From positions 161,378-225,377 of the forward strand of contig NZ_LBMN02000016.1 of assembly GCF_001042485.2 (NCBI RefSeq): a stretch of DNA of 64,000 nucleotides, read 5' to 3'. The stretch comes from Bacillus paralicheniformis (lineage in GTDB: Bacteria; Bacillota; Bacilli; Bacillales; Bacillaceae). The notes beneath the pieces are model-generated. The model ran no database searches, was not told the DNA's origin, and saw only the letters and a list, made by a program, of their open reading frames with translations. The position numbers and the translations under genes are program-made. Below, in pieces: positions 19,590 through 30,953 of this stretch; positions within the stretch are counted from its first letter, which is position 1, and each line of letters starts with the position of its first letter.

Positions 19590-19611
19590 AAATTCACCCC
19601 TCAACCACACT

Positions 19612-19641
19612 ATTATACTAGAGCGGCATGAGGGGATTCAA
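19612..19641 (-). promoter_or_regulatory. Sigma-A promoter of recJ-apt
   Basis: On the minus strand TTGAAT (19636-19641) and a perfect TATAAT (19612-19617) are spaced by 18 bases. The predicted start is about 15 bases before the recJ start codon. Confidence 0.7.
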
Positions 19642-19660
19642 TTTATTTCGTACAATCTTT

Positions 19661-19954
19661 CTAGTCTTTCTGATTTTCGGGCGCCGCCGGTTCGGCTTCG
19701 AGTTCAGGATGCTTTGCCCGTTCTTCTTTCTTGAGCGTCTTGAGCTCTTTTTTCAGCCGCATGATCTGGAAAGCGCCGGCCGAGCCGATGATAAGCGCCC
19801 CCATCAATACCGACACCAAAATCACCAGGATCAAAGGCCATTCTGCTGTACCAAAAAGAAAATCAACCTTCACCGGTTCAACATTAATGACCGCGAAAAC
19901 AGCAACAATTAATGTAAAAATAAGTGCAGCAATTAACGTCCATTGTTTGTTCAT
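19661..19954 (-). CDS. yrvD: LapA-domain membrane protein YrvD
   Basis: A 97-residue protein with two transmembrane helices (TLIAALIFTLIVAVFAVINV and LILVILVSVLMGALIIGSAG) and a charged C-terminal coiled tail (LKKELKTLKKEERAKHPELE). The INVEPVKVDFLFG loop is the mark of the LapA/DUF1049 family, whose E. coli member helps lipopolysaccharide assembly. Its role in a Gram-positive is not known. ATG 19954 has GGAGAG upstream; the frame to 20020 lacks a ribosome site. In B. subtilis a yrvC gene separates it from secDF; here that gene is absent. Confidence 0.8.
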   Translation of the reverse strand: MNKQWTLIAALIFTLIVAVFAVINVEPVKVDFLFGTAEWPLILVILVSVLMGALIIGSAGAFQIMRLKKELKTLKKEERAKHPELEAEPAAPENQKD

Positions 19955-20070
19955 GAGATATTCTCTCCATTCGCGTCGTTTTCTAGCGTTATTTTCCCGC
20001 TCTGCTCCAATTTTAAACAAAAAGAAGATCGATAGAAAGCCGCCAAAACAACTTTTTTTCTATTCAAATC

Positions 20071-20101
20071 AAAAAAAGACCGCCCGGCAGTGCGGGCAGT
20101 C
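20071..20101 (-). terminator. Terminator of secDF
   Basis: GACTGCCCG and CGGGCGGTC pair around CACTGC and are followed by seven T on the minus strand, directly after the secDF stop. Confidence 0.88.
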
Positions 20102-20107
20102 CATTAT

Positions 20108-22333
20108 TTATTCTTCTGCAGGCTTGCGCTTCGGCTTTTTCAGTTCGCGCCCTTTCCAGACAAGCCATAGTTGAGCTGCGATGTAGAGTGATGAATATAC
20201 TCCGCTCAAAAGTCCGACCAACAGCGCAACAGAGAAGTTCGAAATCGATGCAGCGCCGAAGATGAGAAGTGCAATGACGACAATGACGACAGTCAGCACC
20301 GTATTAATCGAACGCGTGAACGTCTGCTGCAAGCTCAAATTCACAATATGCGACAAGTCGCTGAAGGTTTTCGGTTTGCGCTTTTTCATATGCTCCCTGA
20401 TCCTGTCAAACGTTACAATTGTATCATTTATCGAATAGCCGATGATCGTCAGCACGGCAGCAATGAAAGTAACATCAACCTCAAGCCTTGTCAGGCTGAA
20501 GACGGCAATGATGAAAAACGCGTCATACAGCAATGAAGTAATAGCCGCAATCGCCATCTTGTATTCAAAGCGGATCGAGACATACAAAATGAGCCCGATT
20601 GACGCGATGATCACCGCATAAAGCGCATTTCTCGCCAGCTCCTTGCCGACGGTAGGCGATACGGTGCTGACATTTGGTTCGCTTCCGTATTTGTCTTTAA
20701 AATAATCTTTCACTTCAGCGATCTTTTTCTGATTCGGCACGCCGACAAACCTGGCGACGCCATGATCATTTTTTTCGCCTGAAAGAACGATCGAGTCAGG
20801 ATCAAGCCCGACTTGTTCAAAGTCCTTTTCGAGCTGCTGGGTTGTCAGCTTATGATCGCTTTGAACTTCGATTCTCGATCCGCTTGAGAAATCGATGCCG
20901 AGGTTCAGCTTAAACACAAGCAAGACGATAAGACCAGCGGCCAGAAGAACGCCCGAAAATGCAAAGAACCATTTGCGCTTCCCGACGAAATCCCATTTGG
21001 AAAACGGGTTCGGAGGCTCCGTATTTTCGTCTGTCTTTCTGATATCCAAAATGTCTTTTTTGCGCACCCCAAACCAGCCTTTTTTCCGGTCAAGCCAGCG
21101 GCTTTCGACCAGCAGGCCGAGCAGGAAGCGCGACAGGAAGACAGCTGTAATAAAGCTTGTCAAAATGGATAGGATCAGCATGGTCGCGAAGCCTTTGACA
21201 GAGCTTGTACCAAATATGAAAAGCACGATTCCGGCAAGCATCGTCGTAATATTGGCATCAAAAATCGTTGCAAACGATCTTCTGTTTCCTGCTTTAAAAG
21301 CCGAACGGACCGATTTGCCGAGCTTCAGCTCTTCTTTTATGCGTTCATACGTAATGATGTTGGCGTCAACCGCCATCCCGACGCCCAATATAAGAGCCGC
21401 GATCCCCGGAAGGGTCAGAACCGCATTCATCCAGTCGAATATCTGCAGTGTAATGTAGATGTAGACCGAAAGCGTAATGACCGCAATAAAACCAGGCAAG
21501 CGATAGTAAAGAAGCATAAATAAGAAAATAATAGCAATACCAATGATTCCCGCAAACACGGTATCATTCAAAGCCTGCTCCCCAAACTGCGCTCCGACGG
21601 ATGTCGAATACTTTTCAACGAGTTTGACAGGAAGAGCTCCCGCATTTAAAATGCTCGCCATGTCTTTTGCTTCCTGAATCGTAAAGTTGCCTTCAATCAT
21701 CACGTCTGACGTATTCAGCACCTGGCTGACATTCGGAGCGGAAATGTATTTATGATCCGCTTTTTGCGATTCCTTTTTAAAAGAGTCGCCTTTTTTGTAA
21801 TCAAGCCAGATGACGAGCTGGTTGTTCGGCTTCATATCGAGCACTTTCTTCGTCACTTCGCCGAATTTATCGGCATCCTTCAGCTTGATCGTCACGATCG
21901 GCTCATTCGTATCCTGCTTGAACGACTGTTTGGCGCCGTTTTCGACAAGATCCGCACCGTTCAAAAGCTCTTTGTCATTCGTATCCCTGAACGTAAGTTG
22001 AGCCTGTGTCGATAAGATTTCCCGCGCCCTGTTCTGGTTGTCGACGCCGGCAAGCTGAACCCTGATCCGGTTGTTTCCTTCAATTTGAATGTTCGGCTCG
22101 CTGACGCCTAATACATTCGCCCGGCGGTTCAGCGCTTCAACCGTGCTGATGAGGGCATCCCTGTCAATTTTGTCGCCCTGTTTGGCAGGCTGGACTTCAT
22201 ACAGAACCTCAAAACCGCCCTGAAGATCAAGGCCGAGGCTGATGTTGTCTGCAGCCGGCTTCGTGAACATTCCCAGTCCTGTACCGATCAAGAGAACGGT
22301 AAGGAAAAACGCAATCAAGCGTCCTTTTTTCAT
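20108..22333 (-). CDS. secDF: Fused protein translocase component SecDF
   Basis: A single 741-residue polypeptide combining SecD and SecF, as in B. subtilis, where both halves are fused. It is an RND-fold integral membrane protein that uses the proton gradient to pull preproteins through SecYEG. Twelve transmembrane helices are expected. The SecD half shows DLQGGFEV, FRDTNDKELL, GVGMAVDANIITYERI and RSFATIFDANITT; the SecF half shows GIDFSSGSRIEV and IGYSINDTIVTFDRIRE. ATG 22333 follows AAGGAGGAAATACATA; the open frame to 22366 precedes it. Its stop is followed by a strong terminator. Confidence 0.96.
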   Translation of the reverse strand: MKKGRLIAFFLTVLLIGTGLGMFTKPAADNISLGLDLQGGFEVLYEVQPAKQGDKIDRDALISTVEALNRRANVLGVSEPNIQIEGNNRIRVQLAGVDNQNRAREILSTQAQLTFRDTNDKELLNGADLVENGAKQSFKQDTNEPIVTIKLKDADKFGEVTKKVLDMKPNNQLVIWLDYKKGDSFKKESQKADHKYISAPNVSQVLNTSDVMIEGNFTIQEAKDMASILNAGALPVKLVEKYSTSVGAQFGEQALNDTVFAGIIGIAIIFLFMLLYYRLPGFIAVITLSVYIYITLQIFDWMNAVLTLPGIAALILGVGMAVDANIITYERIKEELKLGKSVRSAFKAGNRRSFATIFDANITTMLAGIVLFIFGTSSVKGFATMLILSILTSFITAVFLSRFLLGLLVESRWLDRKKGWFGVRKKDILDIRKTDENTEPPNPFSKWDFVGKRKWFFAFSGVLLAAGLIVLLVFKLNLGIDFSSGSRIEVQSDHKLTTQQLEKDFEQVGLDPDSIVLSGEKNDHGVARFVGVPNQKKIAEVKDYFKDKYGSEPNVSTVSPTVGKELARNALYAVIIASIGLILYVSIRFEYKMAIAAITSLLYDAFFIIAVFSLTRLEVDVTFIAAVLTIIGYSINDTIVTFDRIREHMKKRKPKTFSDLSHIVNLSLQQTFTRSINTVLTVVIVVIALLIFGAASISNFSVALLVGLLSGVYSSLYIAAQLWLVWKGRELKKPKRKPAEE

Positions 22334-22369
22334 TATGTATTTCCTCCTTAAATCAACCAAAATCAACGG

Positions 22370-22666
22370 CTACCTCAGCAGCTCATCGAGCATATCCTGC
22401 CCTTCTTTGCTGTCGAGTAAATTAGACGTTTTAAACGATTCTACGGTTGCATAGTTCATAAATTCGCCAATTTTCACAGATAAAATGTCACCGGCCAGCT
22501 GGTGAATTTGAACATCCTTCCGGTTCTTCCATTTCTTATTCAATAAGTATGACCACAATTCCTCTATTTCAATATCGTCATAACCGAGTATTCTAAACTC
22601 TTCCGTCTTGCTGCGAAGAAAGGGTTTTAAATGATCCTTGTACAGATCAGCCGGATGTTTGCCCAT
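22370..22666 (-). CDS. comN: Post-transcriptional regulator ComN
   Basis: A 98-residue soluble protein matching ComN (YrzD), which in B. subtilis controls comE mRNA and competence at a post-transcriptional level and is recruited to the division site by DivIVA. The family features seen are a helical N-terminus (DLYKDHLKPFLRSKTEEF), the GYDDIEIEELWSYLLNKKWKN segment and a C-terminal helix (SKEGQDMLDELL). ATG 22666 has AAAGGAG upstream. It is 36 bases from secDF in the same orientation and divergent from spoVB. The name is based on remembered sequence plus position. Confidence 0.82.
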   Translation of the reverse strand: MGKHPADLYKDHLKPFLRSKTEEFRILGYDDIEIEELWSYLLNKKWKNRKDVQIHQLAGDILSVKIGEFMNYATVESFKTSNLLDSKEGQDMLDELLR

Positions 22667-22783
22667 GCCAAAGCCACGCTCCTTTCACATTTTTTCAGAG
22701 AGACTTGTCATGCTTGGACGATGTATGCGCATATCTTATTGTATATGATTAAAGGTTGTTTGAGAAGGCAGGGGACTCTAGAA

Positions 22784-24337
22784 ATGACGAAGCAGACGTT
22801 TTTAAAAGGAACGCTCATTTTAATAGCGGCGGGTTTGATTACGAGAATGCTCGGCTTTATCAACCGGATTGTCATCGCAAGGTTCATCGGTGGTGAAGGC
22901 GTCGGGCTTTACATGATGGCGGCCCCGACTTTTTTTCTGGCCGTCACCCTCACCCAGTTCGGCCTCCCGGTCGCCATCAGCAAGCTGGTCGCTGAAGCGG
23001 AAGCGCGCCGAGACCATAGGAAGACAAAACAGATTTTAGTGATGTCTCTTGCGATCACCGGGACGCTCAGCGCCATCATCACTCCGGTGTTTCTCATTTA
23101 CGCCCCGCTGATGGCCGATACGCTGCTCACAGACAAAAGAACGCTTTATCCGCTTTTGGCGGTTACGCCGGTCGTGCCGATCATTGCCGTTTCCAGCGTG
23201 CTGAGGGGCTATTTTCAAGGGAAGCAAAATATGCGGCCGCTTGCCGTGTCCCAGGTTCTCGAACAAATTGTCCGGATATCGCTCGTCGCCGTCTGCACGA
23301 CAGCATTCCTTCCGCTCGGCATCGAGTATGCAGCAGCGGGCGCCATGCTGTCTTCCGTGTTTGGCGAATTGGCTTCACTCCTTTATTTGTTCGTCGCCTT
23401 TAAATACAAAAAGAAAATCCGCATCAGAAAACGTTTTTTCCAATCGCTTAAAGCGGGGCGAACGACTTTTTTCGAGCTGATGAGCGTCTCGCTCCCAACG
23501 ACGGGCAGCCGTTTTATCGGGAACCTGTCATGGTTTTTTGAGCCGATTGTCGTAGCGCAAAGCCTTGCGATAGCAGGGGTCGCCGCTTCCGCCGCAACGA
23601 GCCAGTACGGGGAGTTGACCGGCTTTGCCCTGACGCTTCTCACCCTCCCGAGCTTTATCACATATTCGCTGTCTACCGCGCTCGTTCCCGCCATCAGCGA
23701 AGGAATCGAGCAGAAAAAAATGCAGGTTGTGGAATACAGGCTTGAGCAGGCGATGAGGCTTTGCCTATTAAGCGGCGGAATATCAGCGGTCATTTTATTT
23801 TCGTATGCTGATGAGCTGGTCAGCGTGATGTACGGGTCGTCAAATGCCGCCATTTACGTCAAAATCATGGCTCCATTCTTTTTGTTCTACTATTTCCAAG
23901 GCCCCCTGCAGGCCGTCCTGCAGGCTTTAAACCTGGCCGGCGCGGCAATGATGAACAGCTTGGTCGGCGCCGTTGTGAAAACCGGTCTCATTTTTGTTCT
24001 CGCTTCACGGCCTTCGCTTGGCATTATGGGGGCTGCGCTTGCGATCTTGACGGGAATCATCCTTGTCACTTTGCTGCACGCTGCAACCGTCAGCAAAGTG
24101 CTTCCCATCAGCATTAACCTGAAAGAATATATCGTATCCTTCGGCGTCATTTTGATATCAGGGTGGGGCAGCCTTCTGATGAAAGAACACCTTTTTTTAG
24201 CCCAGTCCGAGCCGATGCGCCTGCTTTTATGTATCGCGGTTACAAGCTGTCTCTACGTTTTCCTTCTGATTGCCTTCAAGCTGGTCAAAAAGGAAGAAAT
24301 CCAGCGGTTTCCGCTGTTCGGCCGCTGGATTTCATAG
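22784..24337 (+). CDS. spoVB: Stage V sporulation protein SpoVB, MOP-family flippase
   Basis: A polytopic membrane protein of 517 residues with about 14 helices, of the polysaccharide transporter branch of the MOP exporter superfamily. SpoVB is needed for spore cortex synthesis and is thought to move lipid-linked precursor across the outer forespore membrane. The start MTKQTFLKGTLILIAAGLITRMLGF at 22784 fits the first helix and has AGGGG upstream; the open frame reaches 22631 but would add a non-family extension. Conserved segments are GLYMMAAPTFFLAVTLTQFGLPVAISKLV and TTGSRFIGNLSW. It is expected to be under sigma-E, but I could not fix a convincing promoter. It converges on yrbG with 8 bases between. 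Confidence 0.92.
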   Translation: MTKQTFLKGTLILIAAGLITRMLGFINRIVIARFIGGEGVGLYMMAAPTFFLAVTLTQFGLPVAISKLVAEAEARRDHRKTKQILVMSLAITGTLSAIITPVFLIYAPLMADTLLTDKRTLYPLLAVTPVVPIIAVSSVLRGYFQGKQNMRPLAVSQVLEQIVRISLVAVCTTAFLPLGIEYAAAGAMLSSVFGELASLLYLFVAFKYKKKIRIRKRFFQSLKAGRTTFFELMSVSLPTTGSRFIGNLSWFFEPIVVAQSLAIAGVAASAATSQYGELTGFALTLLTLPSFITYSLSTALVPAISEGIEQKKMQVVEYRLEQAMRLCLLSGGISAVILFSYADELVSVMYGSSNAAIYVKIMAPFFLFYYFQGPLQAVLQALNLAGAAMMNSLVGAVVKTGLIFVLASRPSLGIMGAALAILTGIILVTLLHAATVSKVLPISINLKEYIVSFGVILISGWGSLLMKEHLFLAQSEPMRLLLCIAVTSCLYVFLLIAFKLVKKEEIQRFPLFGRWIS

Positions 24338-24345
24338 CTTTCTTT

Positions 24346-24996
24346 TTAAGGCTTGAATTCATCCTTTATGTCAATAAAAAAAGAACCTTTATTGTAAGTG
24401 CAATAAGAAATTTTGGAAAGATCGCGGTGTCCTCTTTTTTCAAGCTTTTGCTCAAGCCACTCTTGATCCTTCCCGATCTTTTCCAATTCTTCTTTCTGAA
24501 CAACTCCGTCAATAATCAACGGCAGTTCGATCATTTTGTTCGGCCCGTCTTTTGTAAACACTGAAAGCTTCCCGGTCGGCTCCAAAATCGCATATGAAAC
24601 ATCCCCGATTCGTTCCACATTCTTATCTCTCAGCTGCGTCATCAAATCATCGTAATTATAGCGCTGTGTCCTCATGGCGTGTTCATCAATTTTTCCGCGG
24701 TCTATGATAATCGTCGGTTTTCCATCGAGAAGCCGGCGGATTTTTTGATTTTTCAATGACAGATATGCAAATATAACCTGGATCAGCGTCAAAACGAGAA
24801 TCGGGATGATCGTATGGAGAAGGTGGTCATCGAGATTTTCAATAGCCAAAACCGCGATTTCGGCCATCATGATAAAAACGACAAGATCCAGTATGCTCAG
24901 CTCGCCTATTTCCCTCTTCCCCATCAAGCGAAACAAAATAAAGATGATGAAATACAAAACGATCGTCCGAAACGTAAGAGCTAAGATTTCATCCAT
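24346..24996 (-). CDS. yrbG: DUF421/YetF-family membrane protein YrbG
   Basis: A 216-residue protein with three N-terminal transmembrane helices ([51 protein letters not shown]) and a cytosolic domain containing [28 protein letters not shown]. This is the YetF/DUF421 family, whose members take part in spore germination or membrane functions in Bacillus; no activity is established for YrbG. ATG 24996 follows AAGGAGG. The gene is alone between convergent spoVB and divergent yrzE. Confidence 0.85.
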   Translation of the reverse strand: MDEILALTFRTIVLYFIIFILFRLMGKREIGELSILDLVVFIMMAEIAVLAIENLDDHLLHTIIPILVLTLIQVIFAYLSLKNQKIRRLLDGKPTIIIDRGKIDEHAMRTQRYNYDDLMTQLRDKNVERIGDVSYAILEPTGKLSVFTKDGPNKMIELPLIIDGVVQKEELEKIGKDQEWLEQKLEKRGHRDLSKISYCTYNKGSFFIDIKDEFKP

Positions 24997-25151
24997 TACG
25001 GCCCGCCTCCTTCCGCCTATCATGATCATAAACATAGCCTTTGTTAATTTGAGTCTTTTATGTATAAAAGGTCGGGGGAGCTAGTCTATTTGCGAAACAT
25101 GCAGAATACATTTAAAAAGACGAGCCCGTCTATTTTGAAAGGAGGATCGTG

Positions 25152-25535
25152 ATGAACGAACCAAAACAAGTCGGCAAAGGGATTTTATACAGCTTGGTGG
25201 TCATTTTCGCTTTGATGTTTGCAGGAAGCCTGCTTATTTCGCTGCTCCTTACCTTCACATCATTAACCGAAAGTTCATTCAGCTGGTTGATTACCGCCAT
25301 ATCTTTTATTACCTTGTTCATCGGCGGTTTTATTGCGGGAGGAAAATCGAAGGAAAAGGGGTGGCTGAGCGGAGGGTTGACAGCGCTTTGCTTCTCCCTT
25401 ACGGTGCTTTTGTTTCAATATCTCGGCTTTGGAGAGGCCTTCAATTTGAAGCAGCTCCTCTATCATTCCGGCTTTTTGGGAGTCAGCATGCTGGGCGGGG
25501 TTTTCGGGGTCAATCTGCAGGGGAGCCGTGCATAA
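25152..25535 (+). CDS. yrzE: Four-helix membrane protein YrzE (TIGR04086 family)
   Basis: A 127-residue integral membrane protein with four hydrophobic segments: ILYSLVVIFALMFAGSLLIS, SWLITAISFITLFIGGFIAGG, WLSGGLTALCFSLTVLLFQYLG and SGFLGVSMLGGVFGVN. The glycine-rich FIGGFIAGGKSKEKGWL motif is typical of the TIGR04086 family, widespread in Bacillus and of unknown function. ATG 25152 is 6 bases after AAAGGAGG; a GTG immediately before is too close to it. A terminator follows at 25544. Confidence 0.82.
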   Translation: MNEPKQVGKGILYSLVVIFALMFAGSLLISLLLTFTSLTESSFSWLITAISFITLFIGGFIAGGKSKEKGWLSGGLTALCFSLTVLLFQYLGFGEAFNLKQLLYHSGFLGVSMLGGVFGVNLQGSRA

Positions 25536-25543
25536 AGGCAGCA

Positions 25544-25574
25544 AAAAGGGAGCGGATGTCCGCTCCCTTTTCTC
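25544..25574 (+). terminator. Terminator of yrzE
   Basis: GGGAGCGGA and TCCGCTCCC form a tight stem followed by TTTTCTCGT. Confidence 0.85.
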
Positions 25575-25641
25575 GTGCCCATAAGGCTTCTTTTATGCCA
25601 TGTCACATCAGGAACAACTGCGGCTTCATCAAGACATAAGG

Positions 25642-25660
25642 AACGGCGCTAGCGCCGTTT
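25642..25660. repeat. Loop-less palindrome, 18 bp
   Basis: AACGGCGCTAGCGCCGTT is a perfect palindrome followed by TTC on the plus strand, in the convergent yrzE-yajC gap. It may be a weak terminator for yajC or a protein-binding site. Confidence 0.5.
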
Positions 25661-25710
25661 TCACGTCCTGCGACAGTCTGATTTCCGATGCTTATGTATC
25701 AGCCTTTCGG

Positions 25711-25971
25711 CTATTCTGCTGACGCCTCTCTGATCGCGCGGCGGTCGAATGTCAGACGGGTATTGTCACCTGTTTTGATGACAACCTTGCTTTCGTCAAT
25801 TGAATCAACGATGCCGTGCAGGCCGCCGATCGTTACGACCTTATCTCCTTTTTTCAGCTCCTCCTGCATCTGGCGGACAGCCTTCTGCTGCTTTTGCTGC
25901 GGACGGATCAAAAGGAAATAAAGAACCGCAAACATTAAAATAATCGGAAGTAATGTTCCAAGCATCTCCAT
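25711..25971 (-). CDS. yajC: Sec translocase accessory protein YajC
   Basis: An 86-residue single-pass membrane protein. One N-terminal helix (LLPIILMFAVLYFLLI) is followed by RPQQKQQKAVRQMQEELKKGDKVVTIGGLHG, the YajC family signature, and a small beta domain. It associates with SecDF and SecYEG. It follows tgt on the minus strand, the queA-tgt-yajC operon typical of many bacteria. ATG 25971; a second ATG two codons later is also possible. Confidence 0.94.
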   Translation of the reverse strand: MEMLGTLLPIILMFAVLYFLLIRPQQKQQKAVRQMQEELKKGDKVVTIGGLHGIVDSIDESKVVIKTGDNTRLTFDRRAIREASAE

Positions 25972-26020
25972 TATTTTTTCACCCCTTTCAAATGGCTTTA
26001 TCGCTTTCTTCGTTTATGTG

Positions 26021-28223
<2,203 letters not shown>

Positions 28224-28264
28224 CTTTTTTCACCTTACTCTATCTATAGACTTGAATGTCAGAG

Positions 28265-28465
28265 TCATTTCATTCGTCCGAAAATCGAAAACACCACGGA
28301 CAGAATGATACTGATGACAATGCATGTAACAACCGGAAAGAAAAATGTCACGTTTCCCTTTTTCACAAAAATATCGCCGGGAAGCCTGCCGATGACTTGC
28401 ATGAATAAACCGACGGCAAAAATGACGGCGCCCAGCACCATTAAAATCTTTGGAAATTCAGTCAC
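28265..28465 (-). CDS. yrzS: DUF2905-family small membrane protein YrzS
   Basis: A 66-residue protein with two helices: [20 protein letters not shown] and a second, [20 protein letters not shown]. Between them is [13 protein letters not shown], the DUF2905 signature. Function unknown. The GTG start at 28465 has GGAGG nine bases upstream. GTGACTGA is shared with the end of ruvB, an 8-base overlap that indicates translational coupling. Confidence 0.82.
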   Translation of the reverse strand: MTEFPKILMVLGAVIFAVGLFMQVIGRLPGDIFVKKGNVTFFFPVVTCIVISIILSVVFSIFGRMK

Positions 28466-29462
28466 TGTTCGGAACCTCCATTTTAAAGTGGCTGTATACA
28501 TCAGGGGTCACGATGCGCCCCCGCGGCGTTCTTTGAATAAAACCGATTTGAAGAAGATACGGCTCATACACATCCTCAATCGTGTGAGACTCCTCACCGA
28601 TGGTAGCCGAAATCGTATCGATGCCGACGGGACCGCCGCCAAATTTTTCGATCATGCCCATCAAAAGCTTGCGGTCGATATGATCAAGCCCAAGTTTATC
28701 AACCTGGAGGCGTTCAAGCGCATCAACCGCCACTTCCTCCGTGATGGAGCTGTTTCCAAGCACCTGGGCAAAATCCCTGACCCTCCTCAAAAGCCTGTTC
28801 GCAATCCGCGGCGTCCCTCTTGACCGTCTTGCGATTTCGAGAGCCGAGAGCGAATCGATGTCGACCTCAAACAGTTCCGCCGTTCTGATCACGATTTCCG
28901 AAAGCTCGTCACGCGTGTAATACTCAAGCCTTGACAGAACGCCGAACCTGTCCCTGAGAGGCGCGGTTAAAAGCCCGACCCTTGTGGTCGCGCCGACAAG
29001 GGTAAAAGGAGGAAGATCGAGCCTCACAGAACGCGCCGACGGCCCTTTGCCGATCACGATATCAAGGCAGAAATCTTCCATCGCAGGATACAGCACCTCT
29101 TCGATCGAACGGTGCAGCCGGTGGATCTCGTCAATAAATAAAACGTCGCCTGGCTCCAGAGCCGTTAATATCGCCGCCAAATCGCCGGGGCGCTCGATCG
29201 CCGGACCTGACGTCGTTCTGAGATTGACTCCCATTTCGTTGGCGATGATCGCGGCGAGCGTCGTTTTTCCCAATCCCGGCGGCCCGTACAACAAGACATG
29301 GTCAAGCGTTTCCTCCCGCATTTTCGCAGCTTCGATGAAAACCTTGAGGTTGTCTTTCACTTTTTCCTGGCCGATATACTGAGCCAGTCTTTGCGGACGC
29401 AGACTTTGCTCAATCGCTGATTCATGGTTGTCTAGTTCACTTGATACAAGCCGCTCATCCAT
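28458..29462 (-). CDS. ruvB: Holliday junction branch-migration ATPase RuvB
   Basis: Hexameric AAA+ motor of 334 residues. Walker A is GPPGLGKTT near residue 60 and Walker B is [11 protein letters not shown]. The arginine-finger and sensor region [21 protein letters not shown] follows, then the C-terminal winged helix with [17 protein letters not shown] and IQRTPRGR. With RuvA it drives branch migration of recombination intermediates. It starts 9 bases after ruvA and overlaps yrzS. Confidence 0.97.
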   Translation of the reverse strand: MDERLVSSELDNHESAIEQSLRPQRLAQYIGQEKVKDNLKVFIEAAKMREETLDHVLLYGPPGLGKTTLAAIIANEMGVNLRTTSGPAIERPGDLAAILTALEPGDVLFIDEIHRLHRSIEEVLYPAMEDFCLDIVIGKGPSARSVRLDLPPFTLVGATTRVGLLTAPLRDRFGVLSRLEYYTRDELSEIVIRTAELFEVDIDSLSALEIARRSRGTPRIANRLLRRVRDFAQVLGNSSITEEVAVDALERLQVDKLGLDHIDRKLLMGMIEKFGGGPVGIDTISATIGEESHTIEDVYEPYLLQIGFIQRTPRGRIVTPDVYSHFKMEVPNSD

Positions 29463-29471
29463 GATATCACC

Positions 29472-30077
29472 TTACTTTAACAATTTTTGCAATGCTTTTT
29501 TAACGTATTGATCCGTCGAAAGCGCCTCTTCCTTTTTCAAATGAGGCTGGACTTTTTTAATTTCCCGGTCGGAATAGCCGAGCGCTCTTAATGCTTCAAG
29601 CGCCTCCTCAAGAGCCGTTTCCGCTTCATGAATTTGCTCCCGCTCTTCATGGTTAAACAGATCGGCCGCGATGTCAGGAACGGCGTCCGCAAGCTTCCCT
29701 TTCAGATCAAGGATGATCTGCCTTGCCGTTTTTTTGCCTACGCCGGGGAACTTGACGAGAAACGCTTCATCCTCATTCTCGATCGCTTCAATCACCGCTC
29801 CCGGATCGCCGGAAGCGAGGATCGCAAGCGCACCTTTCGGGCCGATTCCCGTAACATTCAGCATTTTCGTAAACAGCATTTTTTCTTCCCTTGTCGAAAA
29901 GCCGTACAGCGCATTCGTATCTTCTCTTACATAATGGTATGTATAGATTGTTTCGTTGCTGTTTTTCTTATAAATAAACGGATTTGGCGCAAAGATCTGA
30001 TAGCCGATCCCGCCGTTTTCAATGACAATATATTGGGGCGATACATAATCAATCGTCCCTTTTACGAATTCGATCAA
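29472..30077 (-). CDS. ruvA: Holliday junction DNA-binding protein RuvA
   Basis: A 201-residue protein with an N-terminal OB fold ([23 protein letters not shown]), two helix-hairpin-helix motifs ([14 protein letters not shown] and [17 protein letters not shown]) and a C-terminal three-helix domain that contacts RuvB ([15 protein letters not shown]). The TTG start at 30077 follows AGAGGTG. A TACAAT -10 element lies about 30 bases upstream but I see no good -35. It heads the ruvA-ruvB-yrzS-queA-tgt-yajC series. Confidence 0.97.
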   Translation of the reverse strand: MIEFVKGTIDYVSPQYIVIENGGIGYQIFAPNPFIYKKNSNETIYTYHYVREDTNALYGFSTREEKMLFTKMLNVTGIGPKGALAILASGDPGAVIEAIENEDEAFLVKFPGVGKKTARQIILDLKGKLADAVPDIAADLFNHEEREQIHEAETALEEALEALRALGYSDREIKKVQPHLKKEEALSTDQYVKKALQKLLK

Positions 30078-30182
30078 CGTTCATTCACCTCTTTGACTGC
30101 TCTTCATTGTAACACAAAACAGGCAAAGCTAGAATGAAAAAGTTAACATATGTTCGCTAAAAATGGCTTCTGTCCGCAGCTG

Positions 30183-30209
30183 AAAAAAGACATAACAGCG
30201 TCATGTCTT
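30183..30209 (-). terminator. Terminator overlapping the end of bofC
   Basis: AAGACAT and ATGTCTT pair around GACGCTGTT and run into TTTTTTC on the minus strand. The stem includes the bofC stop codon. Confidence 0.8.
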
Positions 30210-30722
30210 CATATCTTTTACATGATGTTGGCTTCCGGATGATTTTACGGCTTCAATGACATGTTCAAATTCCTTTTTCGTGCGGTATGGGATCCCTTTG
30301 CGCAAATCATCCGCCATCCGGCTTTCCAGGCGCTTTATATCAATCTGAAAAAACGATTGAATCGGCTCTGATAATATGCCCGGGCGGCCGTGAAAAGTCG
30401 AAATCACGCCGTCTTCCGTCACTCCGATATAACCGTTTGTTTTGCTGAGGGGAGAAATGTCGTCCACCTGTTTGCGAAACAGAATAAACCCCTTTTTCTG
30501 ATCGATGAGCTGCCACCCTTTATAAGCAGCTTTAAAGTCTTCCAGTGTTCGAGCGGCCTCTACTTTATTTTCGATGCCAACGTCCCCGTCCAGATAAACC
30601 TTTTCAAGCTGGATTTGAACTGTAGCCGGCTTTTCGGCCAGGGCCTCCAGGTGAAAGCTGAGCGCGGCCAGCAGACTTCCAATAAGCACTAAACCGATTT
30701 TGAACTTGCTTTGGCTGTTCAT
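30201..30722 (-). CDS. bofC: BofC, forespore regulator of SpoIVB signalling
   Basis: In B. subtilis, BofC is made in the forespore under sigma-G and restrains SpoIVB, the protease that triggers pro-sigma-K processing by SpoIVFB. This 173-residue frame has a signal/anchor segment (IGLVLIGSLLAALSFHLEALA) and the conserved core VQIQLEKVYLDGDVGIENKV, GFILFRKQVDDISPLSKTNGYIG, STFHGRP and IQSFFQIDIKRLESRM. The N-terminal 30 residues differ strongly from the 168 version. The start is ATG 30722 after AAGGTG; the frame is open to 30863. Its target complex is encoded at 47.4-49.0 kb. Confidence 0.88.
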   Translation of the reverse strand: MNSQSKFKIGLVLIGSLLAALSFHLEALAEKPATVQIQLEKVYLDGDVGIENKVEAARTLEDFKAAYKGWQLIDQKKGFILFRKQVDDISPLSKTNGYIGVTEDGVISTFHGRPGILSEPIQSFFQIDIKRLESRMADDLRKGIPYRTKKEFEHVIEAVKSSGSQHHVKDMKT

Positions 30723-30953
30723 CAATATCACCTTCTTTTTTGCCTTAACGATCATATCCATAGTTTGACCAACGCTTTTAAAAATTAATCTAAAAAAGCA
30801 ATGAGATAACAACCGGTTTACGAATGTTACATTTTCAAACCAATATGAAGAACTCAAAGGCATTTAAGGTGCAAAACCCCGCGTTCTCATGTATAAACAA
30901 CATTATAGAGAGTTTTTCGTTTGACCAGCCCTTAAAAAGAAGGTGAGTTCAGC

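Noticed and set aside
20895..21458. 187-codon plus-strand frame
   Set aside because: Antisense to secDF; no translation signal, sequence typical of a reverse-frame shadow.
22722..22760. Sigma-E promoter for spoVB
   Set aside because: GCATATC and ATATGATTA resemble the elements but the spacing is poor; not strong enough to list.
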